This document shows positions 54,466-63,736 of a stretch of DNA of 64,000 bases, piece by piece (within the stretch, counting starts at the first letter, position 1; the number at the start of each line of letters is the position of its first letter). Source of the DNA: Kineococcus sp. NBC_00420. Its GTDB lineage: Bacteria > Actinomycetota > Actinomycetes > Actinomycetales > Kineococcaceae. The notes under the pieces were generated by a model, which worked only from the letters and a program-made list of their open reading frames with translations, ran no database searches and was not told where the DNA came from. The stretch lies in NCBI RefSeq assembly GCF_036021035.1, contig NZ_CP107930.1, forward strand, positions 186,001 to 250,000, given 5' to 3'. The position numbers were made by a program, and so were the translations under genes.

Positions 54466-56028
54466 ATGTTCAAGAAGTCGACAGCGGCCGCGGCAGCGAT
54501 GACCGAGCAGATGAACCAGGGCCGAGCCGACGTGCAGGCAGTCACCGAGGTCGTACGCGCCCTGGCCAAGGCCCGCACCCCCGAGCAGGCCGTGCGGGCG
54601 GCGCTGGACACCATCCGCGACCGCTTCGGCTGGGCCTACGGCTCCTATTGGACCCTCGACCCCGCAGCTGGGGTCCTGCGCTTCACCCAGGAGAGCGGTG
54701 ACGTCGGTGCGGACTTCCGCCAGGTGACCCTGCAGGCCACCTTCGCCAAGGGCGTCGGCCTCTCGGGCCGGGCCTGGGCCGAGGGGGACCTCGTCTTCGT
54801 CGCCGACCTCGCCGAGATGACCGACTGCGTACGCGCACCCGTCGCCCAACGCGCCGGGGTGAAGTCGGGAGTGTGCCTACCAATCACCGCAGGTGGGCAG
54901 GTCATGGCAACCATGGACTTCTTCACCACCGACACCCTCGACCCCTCCCCCGGCCGCCTGGCGGTGCTGCGGGCCGTGGCCGTGCTGGTCTCCGGCGCGC
55001 TGGAACGCGCCCACGAGGCCGTGCGCCAGGAGAAGGCCACGCAGGACGTCGAAGCCGTCTCCACCGTCATCCGCGAATTGACGACGGCCGCGAGCGAGGA
55101 GCAGGCGCTGCGGGTCGCCCTGGAAACCATCCGACGCGACTTCGACTGGCAGTACGGCTCGTTCTGGCGCCTGGACGACTCCCTGCACACCGCCGCGCAG
55201 GTCCTGCGCTTCGAGCTGGAATCCGGCGACGCCGGCGCGGAATTCCGGAAAGTCACCCTGGAGGCCACCTTCGCCAAGGGCGTCGGCCTCTCAGGCCGAG
55301 CGTGGGCCAGGGAGGACTTGGTCTTCGTGGAGGACCTCGCCGAGATGACCGACTGCGTCCGCGCCCCCGTCGCCCAACGCGCCGGGGTGAAGTCCGGTGT
55401 CTGCCTGCCGATCCTGGTCGGCGGACGTGTCGTGGGGACCATGGACTTCTTCGCCACCCGCACGCTCGTCATGTCCGCCAGCCGCGAAAGCGCGTTGCGC
55501 AACACCGCCTTCCTCATCGGGCAGGCGATGGAGCGTTTCGCCGCGAGCCGTCGCTTGGCCGAGGCCGGTCGCGACCTGGTCACCTCCATCAGCGAGGTGG
55601 AACGCAACGTCGCCTCGGCCAGTGAGGTCGCCTCCCGAGGGGAGTACCTGGCGGTGGAGGCCAACGAGCAGGTCGCCGCCCTGGGGCAGGCCAGCGTGGA
55701 GATCAACGAGGTCGTCCGCGCGATCCAGTCGATCGCGGCCCAGACGAAGCTGCTCGCACTGAACGCCACCATCGAAGCCGCCCGCGCGGGTGAGAGCGGT
55801 AAGGGCTTCGCCGTGGTCGCGGAGGAGGTCAAGGAGCTCTCGGGCGAGACCGAGCGCGCCACCACCGATGTGAGCGCGAAGGTCAGCACCATTCAGAGCC
55901 GGGTGGACGCCGTGGTGGCGTCCCTGAACGGTATCCACGCTGCCGTGGAGGAGATCAACCAGACCCAGACCCTCATCAGCGGCGTCCTCACCGAGCAGGT
56001 AGCCGTCACCCAGGCGATCCTCAGCTGA
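54466..56028 (+). CDS. soluble chemoreceptor-like protein with duplicated GAF domains
   Basis: 520 residues from ATG 54466 (GAGGTGGAG upstream). Two GAF domains (about 20-175 and 190-350) share near-identical blocks such as [14 protein letters not shown] and [20 protein letters not shown], so one arose by internal duplication. The C-terminal MCP signalling hairpin contains [20 protein letters not shown] and [17 protein letters not shown]. No transmembrane or HAMP segment, so it should sense a cytoplasmic ligand or redox state. The conserved Cys in MTDC of both GAF domains is a candidate cofactor ligand. Confidence 0.9.
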   Translation: MFKKSTAAAAAMTEQMNQGRADVQAVTEVVRALAKARTPEQAVRAALDTIRDRFGWAYGSYWTLDPAAGVLRFTQESGDVGADFRQVTLQATFAKGVGLSGRAWAEGDLVFVADLAEMTDCVRAPVAQRAGVKSGVCLPITAGGQVMATMDFFTTDTLDPSPGRLAVLRAVAVLVSGALERAHEAVRQEKATQDVEAVSTVIRELTTAASEEQALRVALETIRRDFDWQYGSFWRLDDSLHTAAQVLRFELESGDAGAEFRKVTLEATFAKGVGLSGRAWAREDLVFVEDLAEMTDCVRAPVAQRAGVKSGVCLPILVGGRVVGTMDFFATRTLVMSASRESALRNTAFLIGQAMERFAASRRLAEAGRDLVTSISEVERNVASASEVASRGEYLAVEANEQVAALGQASVEINEVVRAIQSIAAQTKLLALNATIEAARAGESGKGFAVVAEEVKELSGETERATTDVSAKVSTIQSRVDAVVASLNGIHAAVEEINQTQTLISGVLTEQVAVTQAILS

Positions 56029-56089
56029 GACGTCGGGTCACGACGCCGCCGGATCATGACGCCGCCGCGTCACGACCCCGACCGCGGTG

Positions 56090-56154
56090 CCCGGCTCAGC
56101 TGCCCGGCTCAGCTGCCCGGCTCAGCTGCCCGACTCCGCTGCCCGACTCAGCTG
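56090..56154 (+). repeat. 13-bp tandem repeat (five copies) at the MarR 3' end
   Basis: Units of CCCGGCTCAGCTG (last two with changes). The repeat contains the stop codon and the final codons of the MarR gene. Confidence 0.92.
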
Positions 56155-56701
56155 CCGAGCCACTCTCCGGCCGCGCCTCAGCGATCTCGCCGAGCAGGAC
56201 CGCCAGGTATGCGGACTGGGCCGGTGACAGCGGGGCGAACAGCCGCCGCACGTCGTAGCGCGCCCGGGCGGCGACCTGACGCACCAGATTCTGACCGGCC
56301 GGGGTGATCTGCAGCAGGACCTTCCGGCGATCACCCGGGTCGCGGTGGCGCTGCAGCAGCTGCTTGCTCTCCAGCCGCCCGGCCAGCAGCGTCACGCAGG
56401 ACTGCTGGACCATCAATTGCCTCGCCAGCTCCCCTGCGGTGCGGGTCCCGCGCATGTCCAGGAAGTACAGGGCCCGCAGGTCGCTGGTCACCAGCTCCAC
56501 CTGCGCGGCGGCGGTGTCGAGCAGCGCGCCGACGGCCAGCCCCACTTGCATCGCCAGGTGGGCCAGTTCCAGGCCGCTCGAGGGTGAGATCGCGATGACG
56601 TCGTGCAGTGTCTGCGCGCCGGGCAAGGGGAGAGGAAGCGCTGCGGTAGACGTTGTGAGGACTTCGGCACCCGGCGGCTCGGTGATCATCAACGCTTCCA
56701 C
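56096..56701 (-). CDS. MarR-family regulator
   Basis: 201 residues from ATG 56701; an ATG at 56689 (MITEPPG) is also possible. The winged HTH is at about 75-150: VTSDLRALYFLDMRGTRTAG, LARQLMVQQSCVTLLAGRLE, RHRDPGDRRKVLLQITPAG (wing with DxRxxxxxLT). The C-terminal tail (SGSAAESGSGVGQLSRAAEP) comes from the 13-bp repeat and is probably not structural. Ligand and targets unknown. Confidence 0.88.
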   Translation of the reverse strand: MEALMITEPPGAEVLTTSTAALPLPLPGAQTLHDVIAISPSSGLELAHLAMQVGLAVGALLDTAAAQVELVTSDLRALYFLDMRGTRTAGELARQLMVQQSCVTLLAGRLESKQLLQRHRDPGDRRKVLLQITPAGQNLVRQVAARARYDVRRLFAPLSPAQSAYLAVLLGEIAEARPESGSAAESGSGVGQLSRAAEPGS

Positions 56702-56904
56702 CCAGCCTCCATCGGCGTCAGATTCTAGAACTTTAGTGGGCCACCACTGCAGCTCACCAGGATCGTTCTCATCACGACCTCAGCGTGAGCGACGATGCGG
56801 TGTGGGCGATAGATCCGAGGAGACCGAGGCCGACGAGGACGGCGAACTCCTGCGGTTTTGGTCCTGGCGTTCACCTGCCCTCATGTGACCGATAGAGCAC
56901 CGCG

Positions 56905-56917
56905 CCGTCATCCCGCG
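56905..56917 (+). repeat. isolated dispersed-repeat copy 32
   Basis: GCCGTCATCCCGC followed by GGTACGGCC. The only copy seen in the right half of the window. The stretch 56702-57211 has no supported gene. Confidence 0.65.
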
Positions 56918-57211
56918 GTACGGCCGCCCGGACTCGGCTAGCTGGCGCAGACGAGCATCCGTAAGACCCAGCCCACCAAGATGCCGACGATTTCACCCGA
57001 ATCGAGGTGTTTCCGGTCTCGAACGTGGCAAGGTCAGCGTGTACTCACACCCTGGCGACGCACGGCAAGCGCTCGCACTGGGTGAGAACACCGGCGGCGA
57101 CGTCGGCGAGAAGGGGCAGGTGCTCCACAAACCCCCACCTCACAGGTTGTGGACTCCGCCGGGCCGACAGAGCTCACCGGACGCCACCGCGACGAGAAGG
57201 AGACTCCTCCG

Positions 57212-57991
57212 TTGAGCCTGATCTCCAGCCACGACTACCACCGGCGCCGCGCCCAACGCGTCCTGCACCTGCTGCGGGGACTGTGGGGAGACGACCTACC
57301 CGCCGGACCGGAGCCGGAGCTGACCGTCCTCATCGATGCCGTCGCCGGCGATGATGGCCTGGGCAGTCAGGACGGCTACGTCGTCCAGAGCGACCGTCTC
57401 ACCTACGAAGCCCTGGCCTTGCTGCTGCGCAGGTGCAGCACCCCCGCGGTCGCTGCGCGAGCGTTGCCGCGTGAGCTGCTCTCCCGCGTCTTCGCCGCTT
57501 CTACCCATCCTGACCTGGAGTCTCCGCTCATCCAGGCTCCGCTCATCCAGGCTCCGGTCATCCAGCCTCCAGTCAGCGAGACTCCTGCGCTGGAGCAGCC
57601 CTACCCCACCCACGACGGGTGCGACGTCCGCGGGTTCGCCGATCCCTCCCAAGCCGTCGGGACCTGGCACCTAGACGGTGAACAACAGCTACTCAGCTGG
57701 GACGAGACCTGCGCCGCACTCCTGGAACGCCAAGACGCACCACGCTGCATCGAGGTCATAGAGGAAGTCGAAGTCTGGACCCACCCCGAAGATCGCGCCG
57801 CGGTGGCTGAGGGGTGGCAACGCTGCATTGAGACCGCCGTCCCGCACCAGGCGCGGTTTCGGGCGCTGCGCCCTCGGGGTGGCTACATCCCCTGCTTCTC
57901 TGCCGGACGGCGCATCGTCGATGCCGCGGGGAAGGTCCACGTGGTGGGCTTCCTCCAACACGACGAGACCGCTCAACACCAACTCAGCTGA
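57212..57991 (+). CDS. PAS-domain protein, intact paralogue of the 52395 gene
   Basis: 259 residues from TTG 57212, chosen because AAGGAG lies 9 bases upstream and because it aligns with the start of the 52395 protein. N-terminal module of about 75 residues (HRRRAQRVLHLLRGLWGDDL, LTVLIDAVAGDDG) of unknown fold. A Pro/Ile repeat linker (LIQAPLIQAPVIQPP) follows. The PAS domain is at about 150-255 (VGTWHLDGEQQLLSWDETCA, VWTHPEDRAAVAEGWQ). No output domain, so it probably signals through another protein. Confidence 0.72.
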   Translation: MSLISSHDYHRRRAQRVLHLLRGLWGDDLPAGPEPELTVLIDAVAGDDGLGSQDGYVVQSDRLTYEALALLLRRCSTPAVAARALPRELLSRVFAASTHPDLESPLIQAPLIQAPVIQPPVSETPALEQPYPTHDGCDVRGFADPSQAVGTWHLDGEQQLLSWDETCAALLERQDAPRCIEVIEEVEVWTHPEDRAAVAEGWQRCIETAVPHQARFRALRPRGGYIPCFSAGRRIVDAAGKVHVVGFLQHDETAQHQLS

Positions 57992-58078
57992 CTCCCGCGT
58001 CAGCTGGAGCACTGGTCATAAGGAAGAGGTCAGCCCCGGTAGCCATAGGACGCCGTTACCAAGAAAAGAAGGACCGTC

Positions 58079-59170
58079 ATGAGTGGACCCGTCACGAACG
58101 ACCCCAGTCCGCATGAGCAACGCCTAGCCGAGGTCTTCGTCGAACTAGCTGACACCCTCATCCACGACGTCGACGTCGCCGACTTCCTGCAGTCCCTGAC
58201 CGAACACTGCGTGGAGCTACTGCCAGCCAACGCGGCGGGACTGATGCTGGCCGATGAACACGGGCGCCTGCACCTAGCCGCCGCCACCTCCAGCACGACC
58301 CGCGATCTGGGACTCTTCGAGCTGGCGCAGGAACAGGGCCCGTGCGTGGACGCCTTCACCACCGAGCAGCCCCTCCTGAACGTAGCTATCGCCAGCACGA
58401 ACGCCGCGACACGGTGGCCGGCGTTCACCACCGCCGCAGCCCAAGCCGGGGTGACGTCCACCTCAGCGTTGCCGATGCGCCTACACGGGCAGGTGGTCGG
58501 GGCGTTGAACCTCCTCAGCAACCGCCACGACCCCCTCTCTGCAACATCGCTGGCGTTGGGACAGGCACTGGCCGACGTCGCCACCATCGCCTTGCTGAAC
58601 GAAGGCTCCCTACGGGAGAAGACACCACTCTCGAAGCAGCTGCACTCAGCGTTGCAGAGCCGGGTCGTGATCGAGCAGGCCAAGGGTGTTCTCGCCGCAC
58701 GCGCCGGCATCAGCGTCGAAGACGCCTTCGTGTGGCTGCGTCGACACGCCCGCAGCCACGGGATGGCGTTGACGCAGGTGGCGGCGGGGGTCGTGGCCGG
58801 TGAGCTTCGCCTCGACCTCGACCATACCCTCGAGCCGCCTGCACCCGAGCCGCAAACACCGGGACATCAAGCGCCCAGACACCAAGCGCCCTCAGCAACT
58901 TCAGGGGCCGGCACTGGTTCTTCGCTGAGCTCAGATGCCGGGGCAGCAGAGTCTGATCCACTGGCCAGCACGTCCGAAACGGTGCTGGCGCCGCTGGACC
59001 TGGAGATCCTGCGGATGATCGCTGCGGGGGACGCGGGAGCTGCGGTGGCTCACCGCCTGGCGATCCCCATCACCGAGGTCACGCTGCGGATGATGCTCAT
59101 TCGAGCACAACTGGGGGTCACCAGCACAGCCGGCGCGGTGCAGGTCGCCCGCCGCGACGGCATCATCTGA
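58079..59170 (+). CDS. GAF-ANTAR protein with C-terminal LuxR-type HTH
   Basis: 363 residues (AAGAAGGA upstream). The GAF domain spans about 20-185 (AQEQGPCVDAFTTEQPLL). The ANTAR domain spans about 190-250 (LHSALQSRVVIEQAKGVLAA, ISVEDAFVWLRRHARSHGMA). A disordered linker of about 55 residues follows. The C-terminal segment LDLEILRMIAAGDAGAAVAH with AIPITEVTLRMMLIRAQLGV resembles a GerE-type HTH like those at 43855 and 53697. It would combine RNA-binding antitermination with DNA binding in one chain. Confidence 0.82.
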   Translation: MSGPVTNDPSPHEQRLAEVFVELADTLIHDVDVADFLQSLTEHCVELLPANAAGLMLADEHGRLHLAAATSSTTRDLGLFELAQEQGPCVDAFTTEQPLLNVAIASTNAATRWPAFTTAAAQAGVTSTSALPMRLHGQVVGALNLLSNRHDPLSATSLALGQALADVATIALLNEGSLREKTPLSKQLHSALQSRVVIEQAKGVLAARAGISVEDAFVWLRRHARSHGMALTQVAAGVVAGELRLDLDHTLEPPAPEPQTPGHQAPRHQAPSATSGAGTGSSLSSDAGAAESDPLASTSETVLAPLDLEILRMIAAGDAGAAVAHRLAIPITEVTLRMMLIRAQLGVTSTAGAVQVARRDGII

Positions 59171-59320
59171 GCCGATAGCGACCATGCCCGATCCGGCGGT
59201 CAGACCGATGGCGTCCCGGTAGACGGTCATCAGGGGACAAGCACGGCGTCTCACTTTACGCACATGTCGGTGTGTCGCGCGGTGCGCGCTCAGGCCGATA
59301 GAGCGCGCGTTGAAGGAGTA

Positions 59321-59463
59321 CTAAGAGCGACCGGCAGTAGGCGGCGGGCCCCACCTGCCTGCCCTGCGGTGGACGACTCGACGGCGCTGCCGCAGTGGGC
59401 TCCTCGCCGTGCGGAGCGCCCCAGCGTCACCGCCGTCCTCCGCCTATTGCCGGTCGCTCTAAC
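59321..59463. mobile_element. MITE-like element, copy D
   Basis: About 143 bp, almost the same as copy A (same ends CTAAGAGCGACCGGCAGTAG and complement of TTAGAGCGACCGGCAATAGG). Lies between two GAF-ANTAR genes. The flanking gap 59171-59637 has no supported gene. Confidence 0.87.
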
Positions 59464-59637
59464 AGGTACTCCAAACCTCCAGGTGTGGGCTTTGCAAGTA
59501 GTTCTCCACAGCACACTGGTCACGCTCGTGCTCACCAGCAAATGACACGATGAGGCCCGGATCACGTCGAGACAGTCGATGCTGACGGTAGAACGGCCAC
59601 GAGGCGCAGCACCGTGGCGTCGAGATGAGGGGCGGGC

Positions 59638-60414
59638 ATGAGACGAGAGTCCGACGTGATCCAGGCTCTGGTGAAGCTGGCCGACAGCCTGGTCGTCGAC
59701 TACGACCCGCTGGATCTGCTACAGCGCGTCGTCGACAACTGCATGCGTGTACTCGACGTCACTGCCGTCGGGCTGCTGCTGGCCGGGCAGTCGAGCGGGC
59801 AGTTGAGCGGGCAGGGCAGGCAGCTGCAGGTCGTCGCCGCCTCCAGCGAGCAGATGCGTGTCTTGGAGGTCATCCAGCTGCACATCAACCGGGGCCCGTG
59901 CCTGGAGGCCTACGCCCGCGGCGAACGCGTCGTGGCCGAGGATCTTGAAGAGCTGCGCCGACGCTGGGCTGACTTCGCCACCGACGTGGCCGCGGCGGGC
60001 TTCCGTGCTGTGGCCGCGGTTCCGCTGCGCCTGCGCGAGCACAAGATCGGCGCCCTGGGCCTGTTCAGCGACCGCGAACACGCCCCCACCGACGTCGACA
60101 TCGACGTCGCCCAGGCCTTCGCCGACATCGCCACGATCGCCCTCCTGCAGCAGCAGGCCATCGATAACGCCGAGGCGGTCAGCGCACACCTGCAGCATGC
60201 GTTGGAGTCGCGCGTGATCATCGAGCAGGCCAAAGGCATCATCGCCACCCAGCAGCGGATTCCGGTCTCCGACGCCTTCACCGTCATCCGGGACCACGCC
60301 CGCAGCCGCAACGTCAAGCTGTCGGAGGTGACCCGGGCCATCGTGGCCGGTGAGCTCACCGCGCGGGACCTGCGCGCTGGTCCGGTGCGCTCGAGCTCGT
60401 CGCGCCCTCGGTGA
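59638..60414 (+). CDS. GAF-ANTAR antiterminator
   Basis: 258 residues from ATG 59638 (GAGGGGCGG upstream). GAF at about 8-178 (HINRGPCLEAYARGERVVAE, LGLFSDREHAPTDVDIDVA). ANTAR at about 182-240 (LQHALESRVIIEQAKGIIAT, IPVSDAFTVIRDHARSRN). Begins a run of three such genes in the same direction. Confidence 0.9.
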   Translation: MRRESDVIQALVKLADSLVVDYDPLDLLQRVVDNCMRVLDVTAVGLLLAGQSSGQLSGQGRQLQVVAASSEQMRVLEVIQLHINRGPCLEAYARGERVVAEDLEELRRRWADFATDVAAAGFRAVAAVPLRLREHKIGALGLFSDREHAPTDVDIDVAQAFADIATIALLQQQAIDNAEAVSAHLQHALESRVIIEQAKGIIATQQRIPVSDAFTVIRDHARSRNVKLSEVTRAIVAGELTARDLRAGPVRSSSSRPR

Positions 60415-60636
60415 CGAGCCTGGCCGGACGAGCCTGGCCGTGCGTTCGTTGGTCCACCAGCTGCTTGGACCAACGAGCGCATGACCGGCTGGCGTGTGCG
60501 GGGCGAGCCGGCGTGCGCGGGGCTGGTTGGCGTGCGCGGGGCCAGCTGCGACGATGGCCGGATGGAAAATCCATGAGCAGCGAGACCCGTACACAGAGCC
60601 ACCTCTATGCAGGCGAGCATGTGTGGGGCGGCATCG

Positions 60637-61455
60637 ATGATCTCGGTTGAGCGTGTGCGGGCCGGGCTGGCCGCCGCGGTTGCTGATGCCGCCACCCCGC
60701 TGAGCGCAGCAGATCGCCTCTGCCAGGCCTGCGTGGAGCTCCTTGACGTCGACGGGGCCGCGATCTCGATCGTGCACGCGGGCGCGACTCACGGGACGTT
60801 CGGGTCCAGCAACGCGCTGAGCCGGCGCTTGGACGCCTACCAGTTCGTCTATGGCGAAGGTCCTTGCCTGGACGCCGTCGCCCAGCATCGCCCGGTGCTG
60901 GCTGAGGACCTCACCAACGCTGAAGCTCAGCGGTGGCCGGCGTTCTCCGCCAGCGTCGTGGAGGCCGGGGTCCGCGCGGTGTTCGCGCTGCCGGTGGGGG
61001 TGGCCGGTGACAGTGTCGGCGCACTGGACCTGTTCCGGCATCAGGCGGGCCCGCTCTCGGCGGGCGCCTTCAGTGGTGGTCTGCTCGCGGCGCGACTGGC
61101 GAGCTTGCCGGTGCTGGACCTGATCGCCCAGATCGAGGTCCGCGCCAGTGAAGGCGTCATCGAGGGCGCGGAGCAGGATCCGTGGAGTGAGCTGGAGTCG
61201 CTGGATCGGGTGGAGATCTATCAGGCCACCGGGTTCCTCATCGCCCAGCTCAGTGACAGCACCCCGAACACGCCCAGCACCCCCAGCGACGCGGTGATCC
61301 GGCTGCGCGGACGGGCTTTCGTCACCGGCCAGACCGCTAGTGAGGTGGCCTGGGAGATCCTCGAGGGGCGGTTGAGCATCGACGCCGACGGCGAGTGGCG
61401 GGTCAGTGGTGGCGCCGGCGGTCCGGACACGACGAGTGAACGGGGAACCCAGTGA
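60637..61455 (+). CDS. GAF-ANTAR protein with variant ANTAR
   Basis: 272 residues from ATG 60637 (GGGGCGG upstream; an ATG at 60607 is in frame). GAF at about 5-165 (YGEGPCLDAVAQHRPVLAED). The ANTAR-like end (ESLDRVEIYQATGFLIAQLS, IRLRGRAFVTGQTASEVAWE) belongs to the divergent subtype in which the first helix reads EIYQATG in place of xIxQAKG. The stop overlaps the next GTG, so it is co-translated with the following protein. Confidence 0.85.
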   Translation: MISVERVRAGLAAAVADAATPLSAADRLCQACVELLDVDGAAISIVHAGATHGTFGSSNALSRRLDAYQFVYGEGPCLDAVAQHRPVLAEDLTNAEAQRWPAFSASVVEAGVRAVFALPVGVAGDSVGALDLFRHQAGPLSAGAFSGGLLAARLASLPVLDLIAQIEVRASEGVIEGAEQDPWSELESLDRVEIYQATGFLIAQLSDSTPNTPSTPSDAVIRLRGRAFVTGQTASEVAWEILEGRLSIDADGEWRVSGGAGGPDTTSERGTQ

Positions 61456-62345
61456 GCCCCGCCGGCAATGAGAAGAACCGCGACAACGAGAAGAACCGCG
61501 ACACCGAGACGAACGTCACCACCGAGAAGAGTCTCGAGAACGGGAAGGACGCTGCTGGGCGCGAGGGTGCCGTCACCCGCTCCTTCGTGGCTCTGGCCAC
61601 GAGTCTGGCGGTGGGTGCGGACATCGTGGACCTGCTGACGCGGTTGACCGGTGACTGCGCGCGGTTGTTGGACATCACCTCCGCGGGACTTCTGCTCGAG
61701 GACGGCCACGGGGTCCTGCACGTGATGGCCGCCTCCTCTGAGGAGACCCAACGTCTGGAGCTGTTCCAAACCCAGCGCGATGAAGGCCCGTGCCTGGACT
61801 GCTTCCACTCCGCCACCCCCATCAGCGTTCCCGACCTGGGCGCTCAGGAGCGGTGGCCGAACTTCACCGCCGCCGCCAGGCGGCACGGTTTCTCCTCCGT
61901 GCACGCGATACCGATGCGCCTGCGCACCTACACCATCGGCGCCCTGGGCCTGTTCAGCGAACGCGCCGGGGCACTGAACGAGGAGGATTTGACCTTGGCG
62001 CAGGCGCTAGCGGACGTGGCCAGCGTCGCACTCGTGCAGCACGAGACCAGTTTCACCCCACCCCCGATCGCCCCACTCCCGACAGACTCGCCCACGGCGA
62101 CCGCGTCGTTAGCCATTCCGCCCGCGATCACCCTGCGGCTGCAGGAAGCTCTGCATGCCCGGGTGCTGGTCGAGCAGGCCAAGGGTGTTCTGGCCTACCG
62201 CGGCAAGATCAGCACCCACACCGCGTTCGAGGTCTTGCGCCACTACGCTGACAGTCACGATCAGCGCTTGAGCACCGTTGCTGGTTGGCTCGTGCACGGC
62301 GATCTACCGGCCGCGGTGATCCTCGAGCACTCCGCCACGTCCTGA
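61452..62345 (+). CDS. GAF-ANTAR antiterminator
   Basis: 297 residues from a GTG in a GTGA overlap with the preceding gene. The N-terminus has a charged repeat (NEKNRDNEKNRDTETN). GAF at about 40-200 (QRDEGPCLDCFHSATPISVP). A Pro/Thr linker (TPPPIAPLPTDSPT) follows. ANTAR at about 220-280 (RLQEALHARVLVEQAKGVLA, ISTHTAFEVLRHYADSHDQR). Probably acts with the preceding protein. Confidence 0.9.
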   Translation: MSPAGNEKNRDNEKNRDTETNVTTEKSLENGKDAAGREGAVTRSFVALATSLAVGADIVDLLTRLTGDCARLLDITSAGLLLEDGHGVLHVMAASSEETQRLELFQTQRDEGPCLDCFHSATPISVPDLGAQERWPNFTAAARRHGFSSVHAIPMRLRTYTIGALGLFSERAGALNEEDLTLAQALADVASVALVQHETSFTPPPIAPLPTDSPTATASLAIPPAITLRLQEALHARVLVEQAKGVLAYRGKISTHTAFEVLRHYADSHDQRLSTVAGWLVHGDLPAAVILEHSATS

Positions 62346-62507
62346 CCCACCCCAATCCCAGGGGTCGCCCCCAGGGGTTGAGCTAGCGGTACGCACGCAG
62401 CTTCGTCGGTGCATCTCGGCGAGCGTAGAGCGAGCCCGCTTCCCGTTCGCGCCGTAACTGCGGTCGCCGTCATGTCCTGTCATCTGGCCGAAGCGCTAAC
62501 CACACCG

Positions 62508-63185
62508 TCATGGGGGTTCCCTCTTCAGGAGGTCAACTCCACCGCGGCGACTGCTGCCCACCGACGCTGGACGGCCTGGACGTGAGCAACGTCGAGCCGC
62601 GGAGAAAGTCACCCTCGGTGCGGGCTGGTGGGGCCGGCGCTGCTGCTCGCGGCGCAGGAATTTTGCGACGCTCGAGGGCTGCGGTATGGCGTGAGGGTCG
62701 GTAGCGGTGTCGAGCGCGACGCCGTACAGCAGAAGGGTGACGACGAGGTCGTCGGGCAGCGACTCGTGCGGCGACAGCGCACAGGCTCGGACACGCTCGG
62801 ACGCGGACAGTTCCGACCACCACCATTCCACCGACTCAACATCGCCCCCCACCTCCCCGGGATCCCCCTCCCTGCCAGGATCCACGGAATCCAGATAGTC
62901 GACGCCACTGAAGTGGGTGACGTCGATCCCGGAGCCGATGCTGGACCGGATGTTGATGCTGGACGGGATTCGGGCCTGGATGTCGATGACCAGGCTGAGA
63001 GCCCGCCCCGCCCACTTTCGAAAGCAACCCCGCTGCGCGGGGATCCAGGCGAGGAGGGTCCGAAGCCACCACACCGGATGAGCGTGGTGGTGGGCAGCGG
63101 CAGCACTGCGTCGTTCGAAGACCAGCAGAGCTAGGTCACCGGTGTCAGTCTTCACGGCTGCTCGACCGCCTCGAGCGGCATCCAC
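62508..63185 (-). CDS. hypothetical protein, start uncertain
   Basis: The open frame of 225 codons is convincing only in its C-terminal two-thirds: WWWSELSASERVRACALSPH, ESLPDDLVVTLLLYGVALDT, PSSVAKFLRREQQRRPH. That part has helical composition and normal codon use. The true start may be well inside, for example the GTG at SVDPGREG. No family recognised. The gap 62346-62507 shows nothing. Confidence 0.42.
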   Translation of the reverse strand: MDAARGGRAAVKTDTGDLALLVFERRSAAAAHHHAHPVWWLRTLLAWIPAQRGCFRKWAGRALSLVIDIQARIPSSINIRSSIGSGIDVTHFSGVDYLDSVDPGREGDPGEVGGDVESVEWWWSELSASERVRACALSPHESLPDDLVVTLLLYGVALDTATDPHAIPQPSSVAKFLRREQQRRPHQPAPRVTFSAARRCSRPGRPASVGSSRRGGVDLLKREPP

Positions 63186-63496
63186 GCGATGGTGAAGTAC
63201 TCCGCCAGTTCGGTGACTTGCAACAGCTTGGCCACGATGGCAGGAACTGAGAGAAGCGCCAGCCGCGTCCCGGGGTAGTTGTTGGCCTGTACTAGGAGCG
63301 AGAGGATCGCGCAGTCGAGGAACGTGACCGCGGCCAAGTCGACGGTGAGGTCGACGACCGAGTCAGGATGGTCGTCGAGCAGGTGACCCCACGTTTTCGT
63401 CAGCGCTGGGACGTCGGCGGCGTCGAGCTCACCGCTCCATGTCCAGACAGAGCGCGGAGCAGGATCGCGGAGGGGTTGAAGAACGGTGCAGCTCAT
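63152..63496 (-). CDS. STAS-domain protein
   Basis: 114 residues from ATG 63496 (GGGAA 9 bases upstream; ATG 63505 also fits). RSVWTWSGELDAADVPALTK, VDLTVDLAAVTFLDCAILSL and LAEYFTIAWMPLEAV match STAS folds. At the phosphorylation site the motif is D-C-A-I in place of D-S-S-G, so the usual Ser is missing here too. Earlier in-frame codons lie antisense to the decayed YkgJ-like gene and are rejected. Confidence 0.75.
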   Translation of the reverse strand: MSCTVLQPLRDPAPRSVWTWSGELDAADVPALTKTWGHLLDDHPDSVVDLTVDLAAVTFLDCAILSLLVQANNYPGTRLALLSVPAIVAKLLQVTELAEYFTIAWMPLEAVEQP

Positions 63497-63736
63497 GAGC
63501 GCCATTTCCCGGGCATCCGTTGGCGTGATGCGCAACCGGGTCCGGGGCGGCACAAGCAGGACAGTGAAACGTTCTGCGGTTCGATGAGCGAGCGATTGAG
63601 CGAGCAAGGCCACCGTAGGCCCCACCCGGTAGCTGGACAAGACTCCTGGCTTGGTGAGCTGGGGGACTTCACGCGCTGAACCGTGGTCCGCACCCCGGAC
63701 ACGGTGCAAGACCACCCCGGGCATGACGGTGTCGAG

